A DNA stretch of 64,000 nucleotides from Hymenopus coronatus (taxonomy: Eukaryota > Arthropoda > Insecta > Mantodea > Hymenopodidae), in NCBI GenBank assembly GCA_030762935.1, contig CM060899.1, forward strand, positions 16,971,001-17,035,000, read 5' to 3'. A program made the translations under genes and the position numbers. This document shows positions 34,416 to 46,554 of this stretch, piece by piece. Under the pieces are notes generated by a model that was not told the DNA's origin, ran no database searches, and saw only the letters and a list, made by a program, of their open reading frames with translations. How positions within the stretch are numbered: the first letter of the stretch is position 1; each line of letters opens with the position of its first letter.

Positions 34416-35252
34416 AAAATCTGATGTGTTCCATTCACATGACTTTCTCTATATCTCTGTAACAAATTATTGTTAATAAGCTTATTCTTTTATTTATTTC
34501 GTGCTAATCGAGAAAAATTAGCAGAAATAGCCTTTTTTTCTTGCTTCCTTGTAAGTAGAAGCCAAATAAGGGCATACCATAGGTTAAAGTGATAGTCAAA
34601 AGCTGGTTGCTATGTGACTGAAGTTCCTTTGTATGGACAGAAGTTGACAAATTCCTATATGACAAATGTATGTTTTTCAAAGCTGAAATCAAAAACAAGG
34701 AATATCTCAAAAGCGATCAACTCAAAAAAAAAAAAAAAAAAAAAAAAATTATATAACATAAATTATGTGTTTTAACGATCTCTATATTTTTTGTGTTTTA
34801 AGTTTTCGTCCGTCTCTTACGGTTTAACAGTTATTCAAAGTTCCGTAAAATTCATCCAGAAAAAAGTAGTCTTCAGAGGCTATTCCCACAAAATTCAAGA
34901 TGTAAATTTTATTTGTCAGGTAAATATTTTTAATATATGATATTTTAATCAAAATCGTTAGAGCCATTTTTAAGAAAATCAAAATTTTCGAAAAAAGTTC
35001 CATGTAAAGGGTAGTTTGGGATGGGGGGATTTTTCTCAAAATCTTCTTGTCGCATCCTTGGACAATGCCAGACTTAAATACCAATACAGAGAGACAGACA
35101 CACACATGGACATTTTTCTAAAATTGCTTTTTTTGTATTCAGGAGGTCGCAAAACATGTATTTCCGGTGAAATATCGGTATCGAATTTTTGGGAGCATTA
35201 CAATACCTTCTCTATACACTTTTTACATAGTACGTGTAGAGAAAGTAAAAAT
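34416..35252 (+). repeat. Rpt-W copy 36
   Basis: Full length; an A-run of about 25 at 34723-34747 replaces the usual ACGAAAAAAATG. The CA tract is reduced and partly deleted together with the TTCGTTTTTGAG motif. Confidence 0.83.
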
Positions 35253-35452
35253 ATCGTGTTACTCAGCTAATCTCAAACATCACCTAATTAAACGTGTGCT
35301 ATTTGAACCTCAAGGCTTTACGCGATTGCTTGGCTTGCAAGCATACATACAGCATGAGTTACAAGTATTGTATTTATAATGACATATTGCACTGATTAGT
35401 CACAACTGCAGTTGATTTACTACAGCGTTTGATTTGATTTTCTCTCTCTTTC

Positions 35453-37288
35453 ACTTTTACTTTCTCTACACATACTATGTACATAGTGTACACAGAAGGT
35501 ATTGCACGCCACCCAAAAATTCGATACCGAGATTTCACCGGAAATACAATTTTGGGTCCCCCTGAATCAAAAAAGCATTTTTGGAAAAAGGTCTGTGTGT
35601 GTGTCCGTGTGTCTGTGAACACGATAACTCAAAAACGAAAAGTCGGTAAAATACCAAACTTGGTATTTAAGTTTAGTATCTTCCACGGATGCGACACGAA
35701 GATTTTGAGAAACATCCCCCCACCCCGAACTACCCTTTACATGGAACTTTTTTCGAAAATTCCTTTGTTTGTATAGACAGGAGTTGACAGATTCCTGTAT
35801 GAGAAAAGTTAAGTTTTTCGAAGATGAAACCGACAACAAGGAATAACTCAAAAACGACAAACTTCACAAAAAAAAAACGTATGCAACATAAATTGTGTGT
35901 TTTAATGTGCTCTACATTTTTTGTGTGGCAAGTTTTTATCTACCTCTTACGGTTTAGCAGTTATACAAAATTCCGTGAAATTCACTCAGAATAAAGTAGT
36001 CTTCAGAGGCTATTACCAGAAAATTGAAAATATACATTTTATTTGTCAGGTTAATATCTTTAATATACGACATTTTAATCAAAATCGTTAGAGTTATTTT
36101 TTAGAAAATCAAAATTTTCAAAAAAAGTTCCATGTAAAGGGTAGTTTGGAGTGGAGGAATTTTTATCAACATCTTCGTGTCGCATCCCTGGAAGATAATA
36201 AACTTAAATACCAAGTTTGGTATTTTACCGACTTTTCGTTTTTGAGTTATCGTGTTCAAAGACACACGGACACACGGACACACACACACACGGACCTTTT
36301 TTTGAAAATACTTCTTTTGGATACAGGGGATCCTAAAACATATATTTCCGGTGAAATTTCGGTATCGAATTTTTGGGTGGAGTGCAATACATTCTCTATA
36401 CACTATGTACATAGTGCGTATATAGAAAGTAAAAAGTATTTTCAGAAAAAGGTCTCTGTGTGTGTCCGTGTGTCTGTGAACACGATAACCCAAAAACGAA
36501 AAGTCGGTAAAATACCAAACTTGGTATTTAAGTTTACTATCATCCAGGGATGCGACACGAAGATTTTGAGAAAAATCCCCCCAACCCCAATTACCCTTTA
36601 CATGGAGCTTTTTTTCGAAACTTTTGATTTTCTAAAAAATGGCTCTAACGATTTTGATTAAAATATCGTATATTAAAGATATTTACCTGACAAATAAAAT
36701 GTATATCTTGAATTTTCTGGGAATAGCCTCTGAAGAGCAGTTTATTCTGGATGAATTTTACTAAATTTTTAATAACTGCTAAACCGTAAGAGATGGACAA
36801 AAACTTACTGCACAAATAATGTAGAGCACGTTAAAACACACAATTTATGTTATATACATTTTTTCGTGGAGTTCGTCATTTTTGTGACATTCCTTATTTT
36901 GAAAAACTTGTACATTTCTCATACAGGAATTTGTCAACTGCTGTCCATACAAAGAAAGGAACTTAAGTGACATAGCAACCAGCTTTTGATTATCACTTTA
37001 ACCTATGATACTCCCTTATTTCACCTCTACTTACAAGGAAGCAAGAAATATGGCTATTTCTGCTAATGTTTTACTGATTAGCATGAAGTTAATAGAAGTA
37101 TAAGTGTTTAAGAATAATTTGTTGCAGGGATATAGAGAAAGTCACGTGAATGGTTCACATCAGATTTTTACTTTCATTTCACGTGCTATGTTTATAGTGT
37201 ATAGAGAATGTATTGCACTCCACCCAAAAATTCGATACCGAGATTTCACCGGAAATATATGTTTTAGGGTCTCCTGTATCCAAAAAAT
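35453..37288. repeat. Rpt-W mosaic: copies 37 (-), 38 (+), 39 (-), 40 (-)
   Basis: The minus 3' half 35453-35760 switches to plus at CGAAAATTCCTTTG. The plus copy 35761-36433 switches at GAAAGTAAAAAGTATTTTCA to a minus copy lacking its hairpin end (36434-37168). A minus 3' fragment follows (37169-37288). The second junction equals that at 39392. Confidence 0.82.
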
Positions 37289-38152
37289 CTGATGTGTTCC
37301 ATTCACATGACTTTCTCTACATCTCTGCAACAAATTATTTCTAAAAAGCTTATGCTCCAATTTACTTCATGCTACTCTAGAAAATTAGCAGAAATATTCT
37401 CATTACTTGCTTCCTTGTAAGTAGAAGCGAAAAAAGGGAGTAGCATAGGTTAAAGTGATAGTCCAAAACTGGTTGCTATGTGGGAAGTTCTTTTGTTTGT
37501 ATAGATAGTTCACAAATTCGTATATGAAAAATCTGATGTGTACCATTCACATGACTTTCTCTATATCCCTGCAACAAATTATTCTTAAAAAGCTTATACT
37601 TCTATTAACTTCAGTAAAACATTAGCAGAAATAGCCATATTACTTGCTCTACATTTTTTGTGTAGCACGTTTTTGTTCATCTCTCACGCTTTAGCAGTTA
37701 TTCAAAATTTAGTAAAATTCATCCAGAATAAACTACTGTTCAGAGGCTATTCCCAGAAAATTCAAGATATACATTTCAGGTAAATATTTTAATATACAAA
37801 ATTTTAATCAAAATCGTTAGAGCCATTTTTGAGAAAATCAAAATTTTCGAAAAAAGTTCCATGTAAAGGGTAGTTGGGGGTGGGGGGATTTTTCTCAAAA
37901 TCTTCGTTTCGCATCTCTGGATGATAGTAAACTTAAATACCAAGTTTGGTATTTTACCTACTTTTCGTACTTGAGTTATCGTGTTCACAGACACACGGAC
38001 ACACGGACACACACGGACCTTTTTCCGAAAATGCTTTTTTTAGATAAAGGATACCCTAAAACACATTTCCGGTAATATCTCGGTATCGAAATTTTTGATG
38101 GAGTGCAATACATTCTCTATACACTATCTATATAGTGCCTATAGAGAAAGTA
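37289..38152 (+). repeat. Rpt-W copies 41 (5' fragment) and 42
   Basis: 37289-37526 is a 5' quarter ending at TCGTATATGA, immediately followed by a new 5' end at 37528; copy 42 has an internal deletion near 37640. 38153-38343 is featureless. Confidence 0.82.
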
Positions 38153-38344
38153 ATAACTATTTCCAAAAGCCACCTAAGTCATAAGTTTGAGTGCGTCTAT
38201 AGAATAATGACTAAAATATAAGCCGGTCATATGAATAAATAATATTTTACTAGTTTTGAAGTAGTAGTAGGGTAATATAAAGTTAAAATTATCAAAACCC
38301 TTATCAAAAAAAAAAAAAAAATGTTTACGGCACTACTTACTACA

Positions 38345-39215
38345 AAAATCTGATGTGTTCCATTCACATGACTTTCTCTACATCTCTGCAATAAATTATT
38401 CTTAAAAGCTTATGCTCCAATTTACTTCATGCTAATCTAGAAAAATTAGCAGAAATATTCTTATTACTTGCTTCCTTGTAAGTAGAAGCGAAAAAATGTG
38501 ATGTGTACCATTCACATGACTTTCTCCATATCCCTGCAACAAATAATTCTTAAAAAGCTTATACTTCTATTTACGTTATGCTAATTAGAAAAAATTAGCA
38601 GAAATAGTCTTATTACTCGCATCCTTGTAAGTGGAATAGAATTAAGGGACAACCATAGGTTAAAGTGATAGTCCAAAGCTGGTTGATATGTCAATGAAGT
38701 TCCTTTGTTTATATGGATAGGAGTTGACAAGTTCCAGTATGAGAAAAGTATACGTTTTTCATAGCAGAAACCAAAAATAAGAAATGTCACAAAAACGACG
38801 AACTCCACAAAAAAAAATGTATATCATATAAATTGTGTGTTTTAATGTGCTCTACATTTTTTGTGTAGTAAGTTTTTGTCCATCTCTTACGGTTTAGCAG
38901 TTATTCAAAATTTAGTAAAATTCATCCAGAATAAACTACTCTTCAGAGGCTATTTTAATAAAATTCAAGATATACATTTCATTTGTCAGGTAAATATGTT
39001 TAATATCCGAAATTTTAATCAAAATCGTTAGAGCCATTTTTGAGAAAATCAACATTTTCTAAAAAAGTTCCATGTAAAGGGTAGTTGAGGGTGGGGGGAT
39101 TTTTCTCAAAATCTTCGTGTCGCATCCCTGGAAGATACTAAACTTAAATACCAAGTTTGGTATTTTACCGACTTTTCGTTTTTGAGTTATCGTGTTCACA
39201 GGCACACGGACACAC

Positions 39216-39254
<39 letters not shown>

Positions 39255-40118
39255 CCTTTTTGTGAAAATGCTTTTTTTGGATATTGGGGACCCTAAAACA
39301 TATATTTCCGGTGAAATCTCGGTATCGAATTATTGGTGGAGTGCAATACTTTCTCTATACACTATGTACATAGTGCGTATGGAGAAAGTAAAAAAGTATT
39401 TTCAGAAAAAGGTCTGTGTGTGTCCGTGTGTCTGTAAACATGATAACTCAAAAAAGAAATGTCGGTAAAATACCAAACTTGGTATTTAAGTTTAGTATCT
39501 TCCAGGGATGCGACACGAATATGTTGAGAAAAATCCCCCCACTCCAAACTACCCTTTACATGGAACTTTTTTTGAAAATTTTGATTTTCTAAAAAATAGC
39601 TCTAACGATTTTGATTAAAATGTCGTATATTAAAGATATTAACCTGACAAATAAAATGTATATTTTCAATTTTCTGGGAATAGCCTCATAAGACTACTTT
39701 ATTCTGAGTGAATTTCACGGAATTTTGCATAACTACTAAACCGTAAGAGGTAGATAAAATCTTGCCACACAAAAAATGTAGAGCACATTAAAACACACAA
39801 TTTATGTTGTATACATTTTTTTCGTGGAGTTGATCTTTTTTGAGATATTCCTTATTTTTGGTTTCAGCTTTAAAAAACCTTATACTTTTCTCATTCAGGA
39901 ATTTGTCAGTTCCTGTCCATACAAAGGAAGTTGTCACATAGCACCAATTTTTGACTATCACTTTATGCTATGCTACTTCCTTATTTCGCTTATAGTTACA
40001 AGGGAGTAAGTAATAAGACTATTTCTGCTATTTTTTTCTCGATTAGCATGAAGTAAATAGAAGCCTAAGCAATAATAATTTGTTGCAGAGAATTAGAAAA
40101 AGTCATGTGAAATAATAT
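38345..40118. repeat. Rpt-W copies 43-45, including an inverted dimer
   Basis: 5' fragment 38345-38494 (+), full copy 38496-39392 (+) and minus copy 39393-40118 lacking its hairpin end. The junction GTAAAAAAGTATTTTCAGAA matches the 36434 junction, so this is a recurring inverted-dimer form. Confidence 0.83.
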
Positions 40119-41005
40119 TTTTTCATCATGCAGTAGTTCTGACACAATGCTCCGTTGCCCAGTACCTCGTCTCCTGTGAATTCACGTGACTGAAAGGATG
40201 GAACCATGCTTCATCCCTCATGCTGAATCGAAAGGGTCTAACAAAGCATCGTCGATGTTGCTCAAAAGCCATGTGCAGTAATCTATACATTTCTGTCATC
40301 CTTTCGCAAGTGCTGCAGAACCGTCACGTGATATGCTTTCAAATTAGACTTTTCAATTTTGGCTGGCAACTCCTCTAACCTGCATGTGTCTGATGGGTCA
40401 ATTTACGTGTAGACCTCTTCGGGCTCTGAATGATTAATTCTTCGGCGAAAATGGAAATGGCGTGTTATTTATGGATTCTCTTTAACTACTGTGGTTCTCA
40501 GCGTCCCATTCTAAATTGGGCGTGAAAGACATCCCAATTTTGCTCAGAGGTCCCTCTATTAGGCTTGAGGTTCTTTTACGTGCCATAAATCTACAACACG
40601 GGACCCATGGCTTTACTTCCCATCCGAAGGAAGCCATGCTAAAGATTTTTACACCCGAAAGAATCCATCGTCCTCCAACTGGTTTGAACCCGCGACCTTG
40701 GGTATATGAAGTTAGCATGGTAACCATTACACCACGGAGGGCGACATTTTCGGCGAATGTCTGCAATAACTTCTGGTGCGCTAACTGCAGGAATTCTTTC
40801 TTGCTTTACATTTTGTACAGATCTGTAGGTGCACAAATTTTTATAGATACTCTGTATTCTCTCTTTGTTCGTAGTCCTCTATCTGGATACTTGACCTGAG
40901 AATTTCGTGAGTTCCCTTAATTGAGCCTGTATCTACATATGCATCCATAATTTCAATGCTTTCTTCTATAGAGAAAGTCGTTTTGCAGAGCGCAAAGAGA
41001 AACAT
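40118..41005 (-). mobile_element. Tc1/mariner-superfamily (DUF4817-type) transposon relic split by a SINE
   Basis: On the minus strand, right of the inserted SINE: FALCKTTFSIEESIEIMDAY, DTGSIKGTHEILR and a following basic region look like the psq/HTH N-terminus of insect IS630-like elements. Left of the SINE: IEKSNLKAYHVTVLQHLRKD and, in another frame, MRDEAWFHPF followed by SHVNSQETRYWATEH resemble the first-Asp region (DEAxFHLSGYVNxQNxRYW). Both halves are decayed. The SINE at 40470-40745 separates them. Confidence 0.6.
40470..40745 (-). mobile_element. SINE family A, copy 3
   Basis: The reverse complement begins CCTCCGTGGTGTAATGGTTA and has B box GGTCGCGGGTTCAAACC, with the family body and the 3' end ...AAAGAGAATCCATAAATAAC. 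It is inserted within the minus-strand DDE transposon relic at 40118-41005, so it is younger than that relic. Confidence 0.82.
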
Positions 41006-41256
41006 CTTACTTTACAGATGAAATAAACTGAAATGCTGCCAGAATAATGCTAACAGTGATAACTGAAGAATGCCAACAATCAATAATTGCATAGAATTGT
41101 CCATTGTTGTAGCATTGTTGAGTATGAATATGTACAGTAGTCAAAACACTGCATCTGCATTTAAAGCGAAGGGCTACTTTTAACTGCACCACCTGTATTT
41201 AAGGAGGGAAATAAATGATGAAATATGACATTCAAGTTATAGAACCATTATGAAAG

Positions 41257-41576
41257 CACCGAGCGGGATCGCTCAGGCAGTTTTGCCTGTGACCCGCATT
41301 TGGGAGGTCCGAAATTCGATTCCCATGGCCGGACTACCAGGCCCATGGTATTTTCGAGGTTTTCTGGATCGGCAGGAGAGTACTGGATAGGTTTCTTTCA
41401 TCCCCCTGAATTTGGTTTTCCTCCATGTCGTTTCCATTGTCATTTTATTCATTCTTCACCCCGTTTGTTTATTTCAGAAAGCTGGCGATGGTGCTCGGTG
41501 TGGCGTGGCTGGGAAAAAGGGTGCTCAAAGGTACAATTTCCGATCCCCGCCTTTGGCTGGTTGCCTAAATGAGGTG
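41257..41576 (+). mobile_element. SINE family C, copy 1
   Basis: The tRNA-like head GAGCGGGATCGCTCAGGCAG...GGAGGTCCGAAATTCGATTC has recognisable A and B boxes. The body ATTTTCGAGGTTTTCTGGAT..., a T-rich middle and GGTGCTCGGTGTGGCGTGGC...GCCTTTGGCTGGTTGCC are shared in inverse orientation with 44036-44345. Confidence 0.68.
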
Positions 41577-41659
41577 CTTCAATGAGGGACCCATTGCTGT
41601 ATCAAGAGTAAGGTGAAAGAGGTAGACTCAGGCAAGCGACATTGATGAGTATGATGATC

Positions 41660-43260
41660 TACCTTTGCTTAAACGTTCCAGGCCTAAGTACTTATTGAGG
41701 TATACATTTATGGACGTCCAACATTGCTGGAATGTTGTTGGAAGTTACCTGGACCGTTTTGACAAACGATCCATTGTCATCCTCTACCAGACCTGGGGAC
41801 ATCTGAGGTGTTGTGCTTCCTCGACTCCCAATCTCGTATTTTCTAGTCATTCTTAGGTTGATCCACGTGTCAGTACAACACAGTAGTAGTGCGCGCAAGA
41901 ATGTAATCCATGCTAACAATCCAAAATACAGAATGAATTTATTCTTAAATTGTACAATATTCTATACAACTGCCAAAGAGTTAAATTGATGCCGATTTGT
42001 ACATTAAACATAGGTACATGTCCCAACATGATATTCGTGTGAGTCCCCTGATTGTTAATAATATTGTTTACACAGTAACGGTCGCTACTGTTTAGAATCA
42101 TGGAGGAGGGTCGCTACCATGAGTTTTCTCTTGCAACTTTCGAATTACATAAAGTATAAGGCTGGTAAACCTTTGACTAGTGGTGAAAAAATATAATGCT
42201 GAAAATGTATGGTAAGTTTTGTGAAAAATATCCACCTCTCCCCGTGAAAGAAGTGACGAAATTAACTTCTGAGTTCTCCGGTGTTTAGGCTACAAATTTG
42301 AACAGTGTTCATAAAGAAAAACATGAAACGGAAAAAGTGGTTGCATCCAGGAAAAAAAGAAAGCGTGTGAAATATACGATGCAGGAATGTGATGATTTTG
42401 TGAAGAATGCAATTCGCGTAGAGGTGCACAATATCTTTTTTAAAAATGAGCCGCCAACAGTTAACAAATGCTACATGTAACAAAAGAAGAAGCGTGTTTT
42501 GGGAGATGGACAGTTTAAGTGACACCTTTATTGATAACCTGGTTAACAACCTTTGAGAGGAAATCAGCAGCAAACATTTCAGACGACGATTCTAATCTGG
42601 AGGGAATAGAGTCGCTTCCAGAGAGCGAATTAATGTAAGTTATTGCATACATGATATTTATTTATTCGCTCGTGTTTTTTAGAGTTAAGTGTTACATATG
42701 TACCTATTGATTTTGTTATGACTATCAATATCATCATCATTTTTAGTCACCGTTTAAGTTGTGGGAACAAGGGCTCTGTTCGTTTTACATCACAATATGC
42801 TACGTGTACGCGCCGAGTGGTACGCGCGAATGGCGGAAGGTTACATTATAACGGTGCACCGGTCGCCTGAGTTTTGTTTTGGCGAGGATCAACTTAAGGC
42901 TGATAACGTGATTGGGATGATAGGTGGCGGTAGTGTTTGTTTGGGCTTCTGTGACATCTGTCTTCTTCCGAAGAGATCTCGGCAACCTCTGGTTGAACAT
43001 ATCGGAAATATTTGCTAGTTAAAAGTCTTAAGCTAAACTCTCAGACTGTATTGATTGAAACATGACATCAGTTGGCGGTATTTCAAAATTGACAGCATTA
43101 CTGCTGTTACTATGGATGACCTCAGACGTTCGCAGACCTGCTGAAGGATGACAATGGGCTACTTGACGAAACGCACCCAGACAACTTCCAACAACATTCC
43201 AGCGAAAAAGTATCAACAATGGACGTCCAAAAAGTATAATAGAAAACCTTCGCTTTTAAT
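41660..43260 (+). mobile_element. DDE transposon-like relic with inverted flanking repeats
   Basis: Segments 41688-41860 and 43040-43235 are inverted copies of each other; each reads GGACGTCCA..TTG, GGAATGTTGTTGGAAGTT and CCATTGTCATCCT in its own orientation. Between them at 42190-42480 is VKEVTKLTSEFSGV, then SRKKRKRVKYTMQECDDFVK and AIRVEVHNIFFKNEPPTVNK. This resembles the HTH region of insect Tc1/mariner-like transposases (AIRRKVH-FF--KE-PTV-K). No DDE triad is recognisable, so it is probably an internally deleted copy. Confidence 0.5.
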
Positions 43261-43454
43261 AGTGCTTCATTAATACTTATTGGTGTGTTTCCAACTGATA
43301 AGTGATTTTGCCAATTTGTTTACTGTTAAAAAGTATATCCAATTTCTTGGTTTCAAAATCTGGAGATGAATTGTGACAATGTACTCAAGCATTCGTGATT
43401 TACTTGTACACTAATTGCCAAGAAATGTGCTTATTTCGGAAAATTGTCGTAGCA

Positions 43455-43745
43455 TCAGAAGGATGGATGGATGGATGGCCGGACATGTAATATACTCGTA
43501 TGTATGTAATGGGTGGATGGGTTTGTGGAACGAAGGATGGATGTTGGTGGATGAGTTGATGCATGGATTGAAGGGTGGGTTTATGGATGGATGAGTAGAT
43601 GGCTGGAAGGATGAGTACATGGCAGGTTGTGGGTGGAAGTATGCACATTGGGATGGTTGGATGGATGGATGGATTGGTGAATTGGCGGATCGATGGATAA
43701 GTGAAATGGAAGATGGGAGGTAGGGAGGGACGGATGGATCTATGT
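43455..43745. repeat. GGAT/GGTT-type tetranucleotide repeat
   Basis: Irregular (GGAT)n with TGGATGGATGGATGG blocks at both ends and degenerate units between. The frames it opens on the minus strand are low-complexity (HPSIHPS) and not coding. Confidence 0.85.
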
Positions 43746-44035
43746 TTGGTGTTTCACAGATATAGTGGTCCATCAGTTAGATTCCAAGACACTCTAAGTG
43801 AGAATTTTGCTTTTAGTAATAGGAATAGGATACGGACGTAAGGGACTCGCCGCCGAATCTTTTGTTGGTTATTGTACCTATGCCCTGGGAGGGATGTGTG
43901 AGGTGAGACGACTGGGCGGCCGGAACCAGGAGCGACAGCATAGCAATGACAGGGTCCCTACGGCTTCCAGATAGAAGCATCCCGACAGCCGCACAGGCAG
44001 ACAAAGGACCCGCCTCATACATAATCCAAGGTCCT

Positions 44036-44345
44036 CACCAGAGAGCTATCGTCATCCTGGCAACCAGCTGAAGTCGGAGGACAGAGATTCACGATGAGCA
44101 TAATTTATCTCTGCCACGCTGCACCAAGCACCTTGATCGATACTGCCTGTCCTGAAAGAAACCAACGGTATGAAGGATAAATTAAATGACATGGTGAAAG
44201 GAAATTCGAGGGAGTTAAGAAGATTATCGCTGGCTACTCGGGGAAACCCCTGAAAATACCTATCAGTTAGTTAGGCCAACCACGGGAGTCGAAGCCACGA
44301 TCTCCTGAATGCGGACCACAGACGAAGCCGCGTCCCGTTCGTCGT
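44036..44345 (-). mobile_element. SINE family C, copy 2
   Basis: The reverse complement reads ACGGGACGCGGCTTCGTCTG, B box CGTGGCTTCGACTCCC, then TATTTTCAGGGGTTTCCCCG and GGTGCTTGGTGCAGCGTGGC...CAGCTGGTTGCCAGGATG. It matches copy 1 along most of its length. A further 200 bp to the left (to about 43820) may be an extended 3' part not present in copy 1. Confidence 0.62.
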
Positions 44346-44567
44346 ATTGCGATTACTTTCCTATTCTTAATTATTTTGAGGAAAAATAATGTGTGGTCAA
44401 GGCACGGTATAAATTCATTAGAGTACACACAGTTAGGGCAATTACTTTCTAGATAGTCAACAGCATTTAATTAAGTTTCGAAAGGAGTACTATGTGCATT
44501 CTTTGTTTGTGTCAAAAAAGCTATGTTCTTACTGGTATTCTGTTTGATACAACACCTTGTTTTACAG

Positions 44568-44768
44568 TATCTTATGGTGCATCATGGTGTGTCTGGCAAT
44601 TTCTGGCGCCGTCGCTCTCAGCTTGAACATCTGGACCAGGTACAAGACCAGTCCGACTGCCATAACCATGGAGAGAGACTACACGTCATGGAATACCACA
44701 GCACCTGCAATAACTTTATGTCCTCATGTTCACTATGACGAAACAAAGTTAAACGAATTCATTGACTC
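44568..44768 (+). CDS. pickpocket/Nach-like channel, exon with TM1 and pre-finger region
   Basis: This is an internal exon of the same DEG/ENaC gene. The acceptor is CTTGTTTTACAG and the donor TC|GTAAGT, phase 2 in and phase 2 out. The product starts with the hydrophobic TM1 ILWCIMVCLAISGAVALSL, then NIWTRYKTSPTAITMERDY, then TSWNTTAPAITLCPH. The last segment matches the family's FPAVTICP-like signature just outside the membrane. The NTT sequon would be extracellular. About 12 kb of intron separates it from the previous exon, filled by a LINE fragment, ten Rpt-W copies, SINEs and DDE transposon relics. The next exon supplies G to complete a Ser codon. Confidence 0.88.
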
Positions 44769-44809
44769 GTAAGTGATCAGTGACAGTCCTCTGTTTTAGT
44801 TTTACTATA

Positions 44810-45158
44810 CATACGAGGTACCTTCAGAAAGTAAGTTCCGTTTCAATTTATCTCCGCTGCAGCGCTGCGATCGCTGTTCCGCACATGCGCGGTAGACGCT
44901 CTGTATCAAGGAGAAGAAACGTGCGCCATATTGAGGTCGCTGTCAGCCACATACGCTTTGTTGTGCTTGTTTACAATGTCGGTGGTGATTGAAAATCCCG
45001 CCGCTTGTGAAATCAGACCTGTGATTCGTTTTCTGAATGCTAGGAAAGTGAAACCAATTGAAATTTATCGGCAAATTTGCGAAGTTTACGGACAAAATGC
45101 GATGAGTAATTCAATGGTGTGAAGATGGGTCCGACAGTTCAATGAAGGACGTAGACAT
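44810..45158 (+). mobile_element. mariner N-terminal relic (second mariner family)
   Basis: A frame with CEIRPVIRFLNARKVKPIEI and YRQICEVYGQNAMSNSMV, a stop, then RWVRQFNEGRRH encodes the HTH domain of a mauritiana-type mariner transposase. GAGGTACCTTCAGAAAGTAAG near 44815 resembles the terminal repeat of such elements. It is cut off at about 45158, where a 3'-truncated Rpt-W copy begins. It lies about 50 bp after the donor of the ppk TM1 exon. Confidence 0.7.
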
Positions 45159-45738
45159 GGAACCTTTTTTGAAAATTTTGATTTTCTAAATAATGGCTCT
45201 AACGATTTTGATTAAAATATCTTATATTAAAGATATTTACCTGACAAATAAAATGTATATCTTGAATTTTCTGGGAATAGCCTCTGAAGACTACTTTATT
45301 CTGGATCAATTTTACGGAATTTTGCATAACTGCTAAACAGTAAGAGATGGACAAATATTGGTCACTCAGAAAATGTAGAGCACGTTAAGACACACAACTT
45401 ATGTTATATACATTTTTGTCGTGGAGTTGATCGTTTTTCGGATATTCCTTATTTTTGGTTTCAGCTTTGAAAAACGTATACATTTCTCATACAGGAATTT
45501 GTCAACTGCTGTCCAAACGAACAAAGAACTTCAGTCACATAGCAACTAGCTTTTGATTATCACTTTAACCTTGGCATTCCCTTATTTCGCTTCTACTTAC
45601 AAGGAAACAAGTAATAAGAATATTTCTAATATTTTTTTCTAATTAGCATGAAGTAATTAGAAGCTTAAGCTTTTTAACAATACTTTATTGCAGATATGTA
45701 GAGACAGTCATGTGAATGGAAAACATAAGATTTTTTAC
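45158..45738 (-). repeat. Rpt-W copy 46, 3'-truncated, between two transposon relics
   Basis: It starts at CATGGAACCTTTTTTGAAAA within the element and runs to the complete 5' end. It joins the mariner N-terminus at left and the Tc1 fragment at right. Confidence 0.82.
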
Positions 45739-45744
45739 CTTTTC

Positions 45745-46385
45745 AAATGACGCACGTCGTTAAGTGCATCGAAGGCCTACAGAAGCATTTCATCCTAAAT
45801 GTGTGCAAGCTCAGGTTCGAACCGGAGGTGTGTCTGTGATATTTTGGGGATGTTTTTCTTATCATGGATTGGGCTCGGCCACTGGGAGACCACTAACATG
45901 AACCATCATGTTCTGAATGATCAGGTGTTGCCTTTTCAGTCAACATCTGCATGATGAGCTTACTGTTGATACCCTATTTGCAAGATGACAACAGCACAGT
46001 TCATCGGGCTAGAAGAATGTATGACTGGTTGGATGAACATTCCCCACTCTACTGCATCTCGACTGGCCTGCAAAATGTTCAACCTAACAGAAAAAACATC
46101 GGGCTAGAAGAATGTATGACTGGTTGGATGAACATTCCCCACTCTATTGCATCTCGACTGTTCAACCTAACAGAAAAAACATCGGGCTAGAAGAATGTAT
46201 GACTGGTTGGATGAACATTCCCCACTCTATTGCACCTCGACTGGCCTGCAAAATGTTCAACCTAACAGAAAAAACTGCATGACATGTTGGAAGAGCAGGT
46301 AAAACGCCGGAATCAGCATGTAATGCGCGATCGAATCCTCAGTGTGTGGTTTAACTTAATGCGACGTATCTGCACAATCTTGTGC
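45745..46385 (+). mobile_element. Tc1-like transposase fragment with internal tandem triplication
   Basis: Pieces of a Tc1-type DDE transposase are legible in several frames: AFHPKCVQAQVRTGGVSVIF, WGCFSYHGLG, QDDNSTVHRARRMYDWLDEH (second Asp region), LDWPAK, and LHDMLEEQVKRRNQHVMRD near the C-terminus. Between the second-Asp region and the C-terminus a segment of about 85-95 bp is present three times in tandem (starts near 46005, 46099 and 46185). The element is inactive. Confidence 0.72.
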
Positions 46386-46554
46386 ACTCACTCATAGCCG
46401 AATCCAGTCGGTTACCAACTCCAGAGGCGTAGTTACACGATTTAATGATGGTTGTAATGATTTCTTAGGTGTAATTACTTTTTTTCCAGTGATCTTATCT
46501 ATAATATGGTCTCCGTAGTATTGATTTCCATTGTATCTACATATCAGGCAGCCC

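Noticed and set aside
36146..36661. 171-codon frame, one of the longest in the Rpt-W regions
   Set aside because: It reads across the junction of two inverted Rpt-W copies; the two halves are translations of opposite strands of the same repeat.
42761..43018. 85-codon frame (VRAEWYARMAEGYIITVHRS)
   Set aside because: No recognised family or splice context; lies inside the DDE transposon relic at 41660-43260.
43411..43773. 120-codon frame rich in His/Pro/Ser
   Set aside because: Translation of the GGAT tetranucleotide repeat.
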